DNA of 64,000 nucleotides from NCBI RefSeq assembly GCF_012726205.1, contig NZ_JAASAE010000003.1:124001-188000 (forward strand). Reading direction: 5' to 3'. Each line of letters opens with the position of its first letter. Position 1 is the first letter of the stretch. Origin of the DNA: Rhodococcus sp. HNM0569. GTDB taxonomy: Bacteria > Actinomycetota > Actinomycetes > Mycobacteriales > Mycobacteriaceae. The position numbers and the translations under genes were made by a program. Of the stretch, positions 57,632-64,000 are shown piece by piece. Under the pieces are notes generated by a model that searched no databases, had not been told where the DNA came from, and saw only the letters and a program-made list of their open reading frames with translations.

Positions 57632-58470
57632 TGCGCACGCAGGCGCTCGGTGCGGGCTGGGTCGCGCAGTCGCAGTCCGCGACCGCACCGTTCCGCTTGC
57701 ATCGTCCCGGCACCGTCGCCGCAGCCTCCGATCTGCTCGCGCGGTACGACGACGCGACGGTTGCTGCCGGCTGCTCGGACCTGGTGGCGCGCATGAGGGA
57801 AGGCGAGTCCGTCACCCGGCTGGTGTCGGTGCGGCGCATTCCGGAGCTGCGCGCGATCACCTTCGACGACGGCGTGCTGCGGATCGGCTCGGCCGTCACA
57901 CATCACGACGGGTCGACGCATTCTCTCGTGACCGGGACCGTTCCGGGGCTTGCCGACGCCTGGTCGCGTATCGCGACGGTACGTATTCGGTACACCGGCA
58001 CCGTGGGCGGCAACCTCATGGCGCGGCGAACGCGTTACGAAATGCCGCTGATCCTCGGTGCCCTCCGGGCGCGACGCGAGCACGACGCCACCGGCCGGCT
58101 GTTGACCGCGGTCGCCGTCGACACGTCGGATCTGTTGTGGTTCGGCTACGAGCGCTCGATGCGTCCGACGACGACACTCGCACTCGCGGTGTGGCGCAGC
58201 GGAACCGGACTCCGGGTACGCGCGGTTTCCGGGTCGGAGTACCGGCCGGGGTACGTGCTCGAAGCCGAGGCGGCGACGGCGACGCCGAAGGGACTCGACG
58301 TGCACGCGGTGGCGGCGGAACTTGCCGGCCGGCTACCCGACGACTGCGCCGACTACTCGGGATCCGCCGACTACCGCCGCCACGTGACCGCGGTGCTCGC
58401 ACGGCGGCTGCTCGCCGCGGCGGCGGCCGGCCGGGCATACGGAGAGGGGAACGCACATGATCGAGCGTGA
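57631..58470 (+). CDS. FAD-binding (medium) subunit of a xanthine-oxidase-family hydroxylase, divergent
   Basis: This is a 279-residue CoxM/XdhB-type flavoprotein that passes electrons from the iron-sulfur subunit to FAD. The layout is HRPGTVAAASDLLARY, then the FAD loop as AAGCSDLVARM (usually AGGTDLL) and IRYTGTVGGNLMARRTRYEMP (usually IRNxATIGGN). Both FAD signatures depart from the usual form, so FAD binding may be altered. The ATG shares one base with the ATPase stop (TGATG), linking it to the importer operon. Confidence 0.82.
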   Translation: MRTQALGAGWVAQSQSATAPFRLHRPGTVAAASDLLARYDDATVAAGCSDLVARMREGESVTRLVSVRRIPELRAITFDDGVLRIGSAVTHHDGSTHSLVTGTVPGLADAWSRIATVRIRYTGTVGGNLMARRTRYEMPLILGALRARREHDATGRLLTAVAVDTSDLLWFGYERSMRPTTTLALAVWRSGTGLRVRAVSGSEYRPGYVLEAEAATATPKGLDVHAVAAELAGRLPDDCADYSGSADYRRHVTAVLARRLLAAAAAGRAYGEGNAHDRA

Positions 58471-59044
58471 CGACACACAACAGCTACCGGGAGACGACCG
58501 GCTCCGCGATGCAGCGGATGCCTACGACGGCGACATCGCGACCCCGGTCGAGTTCGAGCTCAACGGGAAGCCCGCGGCCACGGTGGTGGCGTCCAACTCG
58601 ACCCTCCTCGATGTGCTGCGCGGCGAATACGGCGAGCGGGGCGTGCGGGCATCGTGCGAGCGGGGCGTGTGCGGCGCGTGCACCGTTCTCGTCGACGACG
58701 TCCCGGTCGCCTCGTGCTCGACCTTCGCGTTCGAGGTCGACGGCGCGCATGTCGAGACCGTCGCAGGGCTCGCCGCCGCGGACGGCGCACTCTCGGCCCC
58801 GCAGCGTGCCTTCGCCGAATGCGGTGGCTACCAGTGCGGGTACTGCACCTCCGGCATGCTGATGCTCACCACCGGGCTGCTCCGACGACACCCGCAGCCG
58901 GACCGGGCGACGATTCGTGAGTGGATCTCGTCGAACACCTGCCGGTGCACCGGCTACGAGATGATCCTCGAATCGGTCGAGCGGGCGGCACAGCTCTCCT
59001 CGAACCGTGCCGCCGAGGCGACCTCGGGGGAGGGCGCGCGATGA
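58457..59044 (+). CDS. [2Fe-2S] (small) subunit of a xanthine-oxidase-family hydroxylase
   Basis: This is a 195-residue CoxS/XdhA-type protein. The N-terminal plant-type cluster ligands are in CERGVCGAC with a later Cys in VASC. The C-terminal cluster ligands are in CGYCTSG and NTCRCTGY. An extra N-terminal segment of about 30 residues precedes the ferredoxin fold. It overlaps the medium-subunit gene by 14 nt. Confidence 0.92.
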   Translation: MIERDDTQQLPGDDRLRDAADAYDGDIATPVEFELNGKPAATVVASNSTLLDVLRGEYGERGVRASCERGVCGACTVLVDDVPVASCSTFAFEVDGAHVETVAGLAAADGALSAPQRAFAECGGYQCGYCTSGMLMLTTGLLRRHPQPDRATIREWISSNTCRCTGYEMILESVERAAQLSSNRAAEATSGEGAR

Positions 59045-61425
59045 CTCTGGTCGAGGCGTTCCGTCACGACGTCGACGGGACGGACGGGTACCGAGTTCAC
59101 GAGCTGCCCACGGCACCGCCCGAGCACCGGCTCGTCGGTCGAGACGACCCGCGCGCCGACGCACCCGCGAAGGTGACGGGCCGTGCCGTGTACGGCACCG
59201 ACATCGCCCGGGCGGGCATGCTGCACGCGAAGGTCCTGCGCAGTCCGCATGCGCACGCCCGGATCGTGTCGATCGACGCCGCCGCGGCGCGCGAACTCCC
59301 CGGCGTGCATGCGGTGTTCACTCGCGACGAGGCGGACGGTCTGCAGTGCTACGGCACGATGGTCAAGGACCAGCCGGCGATCGCCGTCGACGCGGTGCGC
59401 TATGTGGGCGATGTCGTCGCCGCCGTCGCCGCGGTCGACGAGCGGACCGCGCTGGCCGCACTCGACCTCGTCGACGTTCGGTACGAGATCCTGCCCGCCG
59501 TGTTCGACGTCGACGACGCGCTCGCCGACGGAGCGCCGGAGATCTTTCCGGAGGAGCCGTTCGGTGCGCTTCCCCTGTACGGTTCGGGCGCTTCGGCATC
59601 GCTGCGTCCGTCGAGGAATGTCCCCTACGAATTCCGTTACGAGACCGGTGATCCTGCCGTATGGGACCAGTGTGATCGGATCTTCGAGGACACCTTCTAC
59701 TACTCGCGCATGAACCACATGCATCTCGAGCCGTTCGTGACGGTCGCCGAAGCGACCGCCGACGAGATCGAGGTGTGGACATCGACGCAGAGCCCCTTCA
59801 ACCTTCGCAAGGAGCTGTCGCGCGTCTTCTCGCTGCCGGAGAACCGGATCCGGGTCCACGTACCGCTCCTCGGCGGGGGATTCGGTGCGAAGAACGGCCC
59901 CAAGGCCGATCCGATCGCGATCCGCCTCTCGCAGCTGTGCGGAGGCCGCCCGGTCCGGTACGCGATGACCACCGAGGAAGTGTTCCTGACGGTGTCCCAG
60001 CACGCCGCGAAGATCGTCGTGAAGTCGGGTGTCAGGAACGACGGCACGTTCGTGGCGCGACAGTCGAGTGTCCTGTTGAACGGCGGTGCCTACGCCGAGC
60101 ACAGCCCGGCCGTCGCGGAGAAGGCCGGTTACCGCATGCCCGGCGCCTACCGCTGGAAGCACATCGACTCCGTGTGCCGGGTGGTCACCACGAACACAGT
60201 GCCGGCCGGAGCGATGCGCGGTTTCGGTGGCACGCAGGCGACCTGGGCGAGTGAACGTCAGGTCGACCTCATCGCGCAGCGACTGGGCATGAGCCCGTAC
60301 GAGCTGCGCGTCAAGAATCTCAAGGCGCTCGGCGAGGAGTTCGTGCCGGGCGAATCCGGGATCGATTCGGATCTCGAGGAAGGGATGCGTGTCGTCGCGG
60401 ACGCAGTCGGCTATCACGAGCGCACCCCGGGCGCCGCGGACGGGCCACGCAGGCGCGGCATGGGCGTTGCGGTCGGGGTCAAAGACGGCGGCGGTATCAA
60501 CAAGCCCGCGATGGCGCGGGTCAAGGTCACGAGCCGCGGAGACGTGCTCGTCAACTGCGCGCTCACCGAGATGGGTCAGGGCGGCCACTCGGCGATGTGC
60601 CAGATCGTCGCAGAGGTGCTCCGATGCTCCCCGGACCGCGTGGTGTACACGAAGATCGACACCGACAACACGCCGTTCGACCAGGGCACGAACGCATCCT
60701 CGGGGGTCGCGGTGATGGGCCAGGCGGTGCGCAGCGCCGCCGAGAACCTGCGTCGCCAGGTACTCGACTGGGCGGCGGACCAATTCGAGGTGGACCCTCG
60801 GACCGCTGTCCTCGAGGACTGGACGGTGCACGAACCGGGCGGCGAGGTGCACCCGCTCTTCCCGACGATCATGGCGGTCTTCGGCAACACCGGATTCGAG
60901 TTCTCGGCCGACGGCTTCTTCAAGGCGCGCAACGACAGCCGGGCACCACTCGAGGCACCCTGCGTGTTCTGGGAGATCGGCTGGGCGGCCGCCGAGGTCG
61001 AGGTGGACATCGAGACCGGACAGGTGACGGTGCTCCAGCTCGCGGTGTCCGGGGACGCAGGCAAGGTGATCAACAAGATCGCCTGCCGTGGACAGGACGA
61101 GGGGGCCGCGGTGTTCGGTCTCGCGCAGGCTCTGTTCGAGGAAATGCGATACGACGGCGACGGTGAACTGCTCAATGCGGAAGCACTGCTGTATCGCGTC
61201 CCGCTGGCCGAGGACATCCCCGACCGCTTCGTCTCGATCACCCAGGAACAGGGCCACGGTGCCGGTCCCTTCGGAGCGAAGGGCATGGGGGAGGGCGGAA
61301 TGTTGCCGGTCGCTCCCGCCATCGCCCAGGCGATCGCCGACGCGACCGGTGCGCAGATGCACGCGTTGCCGATGACACCCGCACGGGTCTTCTCGGCCCT
61401 CGAACAGTCGTCACGGGGGCTGTAG
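59041..61425 (+). CDS. Molybdenum-binding (large) subunit of a xanthine-oxidase-family hydroxylase
   Basis: This is a 794-residue CoxL/XdhB-type catalytic subunit. Motifs: VPLLGGGFGAKNGPKADP near residue 277, GAMRGFGGTQATWASERQVD near 390, TEMGQGGHSAMC near 510, and the active-site Glu in GPFGAKGMGEGG near 742. It hydroxylates an aldehyde or N-heterocycle with water as oxygen source. It lacks the CO-dehydrogenase loop AYRCSFR. The substrate is unknown. The ATG overlaps the small-subunit stop (ATGA). Confidence 0.92.
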   Translation: MTLVEAFRHDVDGTDGYRVHELPTAPPEHRLVGRDDPRADAPAKVTGRAVYGTDIARAGMLHAKVLRSPHAHARIVSIDAAAARELPGVHAVFTRDEADGLQCYGTMVKDQPAIAVDAVRYVGDVVAAVAAVDERTALAALDLVDVRYEILPAVFDVDDALADGAPEIFPEEPFGALPLYGSGASASLRPSRNVPYEFRYETGDPAVWDQCDRIFEDTFYYSRMNHMHLEPFVTVAEATADEIEVWTSTQSPFNLRKELSRVFSLPENRIRVHVPLLGGGFGAKNGPKADPIAIRLSQLCGGRPVRYAMTTEEVFLTVSQHAAKIVVKSGVRNDGTFVARQSSVLLNGGAYAEHSPAVAEKAGYRMPGAYRWKHIDSVCRVVTTNTVPAGAMRGFGGTQATWASERQVDLIAQRLGMSPYELRVKNLKALGEEFVPGESGIDSDLEEGMRVVADAVGYHERTPGAADGPRRRGMGVAVGVKDGGGINKPAMARVKVTSRGDVLVNCALTEMGQGGHSAMCQIVAEVLRCSPDRVVYTKIDTDNTPFDQGTNASSGVAVMGQAVRSAAENLRRQVLDWAADQFEVDPRTAVLEDWTVHEPGGEVHPLFPTIMAVFGNTGFEFSADGFFKARNDSRAPLEAPCVFWEIGWAAAEVEVDIETGQVTVLQLAVSGDAGKVINKIACRGQDEGAAVFGLAQALFEEMRYDGDGELLNAEALLYRVPLAEDIPDRFVSITQEQGHGAGPFGAKGMGEGGMLPVAPAIAQAIADATGAQMHALPMTPARVFSALEQSSRGL

Positions 61426-62246
61426 TGGCCGCCCCCGTGACGACCTGCCCACCCGCGGAGCCCACGCGGGTCGCGGTCCTGGGCTACGGCAGCATCGGCA
61501 CCGTCGTGTGCGAACGACTGGCCGCGCACGCGATCCCCGGCGCGCGGCTGGTGGCGATCGTCAACCGCTCCCGGGTCGGGGACGCGCCTGCGCCGCTGGT
61601 GACACTCGACGCCGCACTCACGATGTGCGATGTGGTCGTCGAGTGCGCAGGCCAGGACGCGGTGCGCGCCGATGCGGTGCGCATCCTCGAAGCGGGACGG
61701 GATCTCGTGGTGTCGTCCGTGGGTGCACTGTGCGACGACGAATTCGCGCTGCGCGTGCGGGACGCCGGTCCGGGCCGGCTCGTGTGCACCAACGGTGCGG
61801 TGGGCGGACTGGACCTGCTGGCCGCTGCACACGACGCTGCGCCGTTCGACGAGGTGCTCGTGCGTTCGACCAAACTGCCGAAGGCTCTCGTGCAACCGTG
61901 GATGGATGCCGGCCAGGCCGCCCGGGTGCGGGAGACGCAGGAGCCGCTGCTGGTCTTCCGAGGCGCGCCGTCGGAGGCCGCCCGATTGTTTCCCAAGTCT
62001 CTCAACGTCGCTGCCGCCGTGGATTTTGCTGTCGGGCGAGCCGGTGCGGTCTCCGTCGAGCTGTATGCCGATCCGGCTGCCGAGCTCACTCGGCACGAGG
62101 TCGAGGCGAGTGGTCCGGTCGGGCATTACGCGATCCGTATCGAGAATCTGCCGAGCGATGCCAACCCGCGGACCAGCGCGGTGGTGCCGTTCTCCATCCT
62201 GCGGACGCTCGCGGGACTGACACGACAACCGAATCTGATTGCGTGA
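61425..62246 (+). CDS. DUF108 / aspartate-dehydrogenase-like protein
   Basis: This is a 273-residue protein: Rossmann half VAVLGYGSIGTVVCERL and a C-terminal DUF108 half with PKSLNVAAAVDFAV and ENLPSDANPRTSAVVPFS. Members of this family oxidise aspartate to iminoaspartate with NAD(P), or work on other amino acids. The GTG shares one base with the large-subunit stop (TAGTG). Placed behind a Mo-hydroxylase and before an aldehyde dehydrogenase, it more likely acts on a catabolic amine or imine than in NAD synthesis; this is inference. Confidence 0.8.
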   Translation: MAAPVTTCPPAEPTRVAVLGYGSIGTVVCERLAAHAIPGARLVAIVNRSRVGDAPAPLVTLDAALTMCDVVVECAGQDAVRADAVRILEAGRDLVVSSVGALCDDEFALRVRDAGPGRLVCTNGAVGGLDLLAAAHDAAPFDEVLVRSTKLPKALVQPWMDAGQAARVRETQEPLLVFRGAPSEAARLFPKSLNVAAAVDFAVGRAGAVSVELYADPAAELTRHEVEASGPVGHYAIRIENLPSDANPRTSAVVPFSILRTLAGLTRQPNLIA

Positions 62247-62422
62247 ACCGCGGTTCCGGATGCGAACCGCGATCACCGACCGTTACGACGAATTTACAGA
62301 GATGCCTTGACGGTAAGTATCTTTTCGCTCAGACTCTTGTATTGAAACGAATGCGGGATTCGACCACGGCGAGAGGGCAGCGCCTCAGGCGATCGAGATC
62401 TCACGAGAACGGATGAAACCCG

Positions 62423-64000
62423 ATGAACCACTTCACGAGCCGCACGGACGGCCGAACCCTGGAGATCGGCGGTGACATGGCCGACCGCGCACTTGCCGAA
62501 CTCGGCGGCACGACCGATCTCCGCGAGGGCATCGGCGCCGTTCTCGACGCCGACACCAGCGACGAGATCTACGTCGCCGGGACGTGGCGACGCGGCACCG
62601 GTGCGATCATCGAATCGGTCGATCCCAGCACGGGCAGGGTGTTCGCCACGTTGCACGGCGCCGTCGAATCCGATGTCGACGACGCGGTGGCGGCCGGAGC
62701 CCGCGCGGCACGCGAGTCGGGTTGGGCCACGATGCTTCCGCACGAGCGCGCCGCGGTGTTGCATCGTATCGGCGACCTCGTCGACGCGAACGCCGAACGC
62801 ATCGCGATCCTGCAGACCACCGACACCGGCAAGACGCTCACCGAGACGCGCGCACTCGCGCACAGCGCGGCAGGCACGTTCCGCTTCATGGCCGCGGCGC
62901 TCGAGACCATGGAGCAGGCCGTCACCCCGTCACGCGGACCGTACGTCACGATCGCGACCTACGAGCCGATGGGCGTCGTCGGTGCCATCACGCCGTGGAA
63001 CTCGCCGATCGCGTCGGACGCACAGAAGATCGCACCCGCGCTCGCGGCGGGCAATGCGGTGGTGGCGAAGCCTCCTGTGTGGGCGCCGTGGGTGACTCTC
63101 CTGCTCGCGCGGCTGTGTGAAGAGGCAGGCTTGCCTGCGGGCCTGCTGTCGGTGTTGCCCGGGCCCGGGCGCACGGTCGGCGACGCACTCGCACGACACT
63201 CCGGGGTGGCGAAGCTGTCCTTCACCGGAGGCACCGAGACGGGGCGCGCGCTCGCGCACGTCGCCGCGGAGAAGATCATGCCGATCACCCTCGAACTCGG
63301 TGGCAAGTCGCCCACGATCGTCTTCGACGACGCGGACCTGGACCAGACGGTCGCCGGAATCCTGTTCGGGATCTTCTCGTCCTCGGGGCAGAGCTGCATC
63401 GCCGGATCGCGAATCTTCGTGCAGCGCAGCGTGTACGACCAGGTCGTCGGCCGACTGGTCGAGGCCGCCAAAGCGCTGCGGCTCGGGCCGGGCACCGACC
63501 CGCGGACGCAGGTGGCTCCGATGATCACCTTCGCGCATCGCGACGGCGTCGCGGCGACGGTCGAGGCCGCGGTCGCGGACGGCGCCCACGTGCTGTGCGG
63601 GGGAGCGATTCCCGCAGCGCCGGAGCTCGCGGACGGAGCGTACTACGAGCCCACCATCCTCGCGGGTGTCGACAATTCGGCACGAATCTGCCAGGAGGAG
63701 ATCTTCGGTCCGGTGGCGATCGTGCTGCCCTTCGACGACGAGGACGATCTCGTCGCACAGGCGAACGACACGGTGTTCGGGCTCGCGTGCGGTATCTGGA
63801 CCGCCGACTATCGCCGGGCGTGGCGCATCGCGAAGGCAGTGCAGGCAGGAACGGTGTGGGTCAACACCTACAAACAGTTCTCGATCTCGACACCCTTCAG
63901 CGGGCTCAAGGACAGCGGCATGGGCACCGAGAAGGGCCGCGACGGCATTCGCTCGTACATGAACCAGAAGAGCATCTACTTCGACGTTTCCGGAGCGCCC
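62423..64000 (+). CDS. Aldehyde dehydrogenase, 3' end outside window
   Basis: This is an NAD(P)-dependent aldehyde dehydrogenase of at least 526 residues, with no stop before the window ends. Motifs: PWNSPIASDAQKIAPALAAGN, FTGGTETGR, the catalytic Glu in LELGGKSP and the catalytic Cys in SSGQSCIAGSR. About 45 residues precede the usual start of the fold (YVAGTWRRG), so a later start such as the ATG at 62477 is possible. It would oxidise an aldehyde formed by the upstream enzymes. It is separated from them by 176 bp. Confidence 0.9.
   Translation, partial: MNHFTSRTDGRTLEIGGDMADRALAELGGTTDLREGIGAVLDADTSDEIYVAGTWRRGTGAIIESVDPSTGRVFATLHGAVESDVDDAVAAGARAARESGWATMLPHERAAVLHRIGDLVDANAERIAILQTTDTGKTLTETRALAHSAAGTFRFMAAALETMEQAVTPSRGPYVTIATYEPMGVVGAITPWNSPIASDAQKIAPALAAGNAVVAKPPVWAPWVTLLLARLCEEAGLPAGLLSVLPGPGRTVGDALARHSGVAKLSFTGGTETGRALAHVAAEKIMPITLELGGKSPTIVFDDADLDQTVAGILFGIFSSSGQSCIAGSRIFVQRSVYDQVVGRLVEAAKALRLGPGTDPRTQVAPMITFAHRDGVAATVEAAVADGAHVLCGGAIPAAPELADGAYYEPTILAGVDNSARICQEEIFGPVAIVLPFDDEDDLVAQANDTVFGLACGIWTADYRRAWRIAKAVQAGTVWVNTYKQFSISTPFSGLKDSGMGTEKGRDGIRSYMNQKSIYFDVSGAP

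Noticed and set aside
58954-61362. Open frame of 802 codons on the minus strand across the Mo-hydroxylase large subunit
   Set aside because: Antisense shadow of a gene with full catalytic motifs; no recognisable domain.

Overview
The window is high-GC DNA with tightly packed genes, many GTG starts and frequent 1-4 nt stop/start overlaps. It carries a near-complete actinobacterial steroid-ring degradation set (kstD, kshA, hsaA-hsaD-hsaC-hsaB, and the HIP/KstR2 genes). Together with recBCD and a TnpB element of actinobacterial type, this points to a mycolic-acid actinomycete, most likely Rhodococcus or a close relative. The genus is an inference. I saw no rRNA, tRNA or CRISPR array.

Layout. 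1-7744: the 3' part of a non-ribosomal peptide synthetase (A-PCP-E-C-A-PCP-TE) overlapping a GNAT acetyltransferase. 7812-9068: a methyltransferase and a secreted NlpC/P60 hydrolase. 9239-18842: steroid block 1, with kstD and a MaoC hydratase, a divergent second FAD dehydrogenase, a Cys-rich protein with kshA, and the divergent hsaADCB operon. KstR-type operators (TnnAACnnGTTnnA) lie in both divergent promoters. 18861-31979: an unrelated block with an acetoacetate-decarboxylase-like protein, a small membrane protein, a lone TnpB element abutting a 5'-truncated FMN reductase, recC-recB-recD, an aldo/keto reductase and a HAD phosphatase. 32056-50960: steroid block 2, the KstR2 regulon for steroid rings C and D. 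It holds fadE33-fadE32-fadE31-echA-fadD3 divergent from fadE30-ipdF-kstR2-fadA6, then accessory genes (SnoaL-like, DUF2277, a repetitive secreted protein bracketed by a 48-bp direct repeat, TetR/MFS), then ipdC-ipdB-ipdA-echA20 divergent from two SDR genes. KstR2-type operators lie in both divergent promoters. 51229-64000: a rhodanese, xdhC, a MarR regulator, and a long co-directional run of ABC importer, three-subunit molybdenum hydroxylase, DUF108 aspartate-dehydrogenase-like protein and aldehyde dehydrogenase. The last gene runs off the right edge.

How the genes work together. KstD and KshA open ring B. HsaAB hydroxylate ring A, HsaC cleaves it and HsaD hydrolyses the product, leaving HIP. 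FadD3 activates HIP to its CoA ester, and IpdE1/IpdE2 (FadE30/FadE33), IpdF, IpdC, EchA20, IpdAB, FadA6 and FadE31/32 degrade rings C and D. kshB, hsaEFG, kstR, mce4 and the side-chain genes are absent and must lie elsewhere. The right-hand island looks like a separate import-and-oxidation pathway for an unidentified substrate, with XdhC beside it as the expected cofactor-maturation partner.

The least explained items are the right-hand catabolic island, the KstR-flanked second FAD dehydrogenase, the TnpB element whose predicted guide falls in the truncated neighbouring gene, and the 48-bp repeat pair around the secreted repetitive protein.
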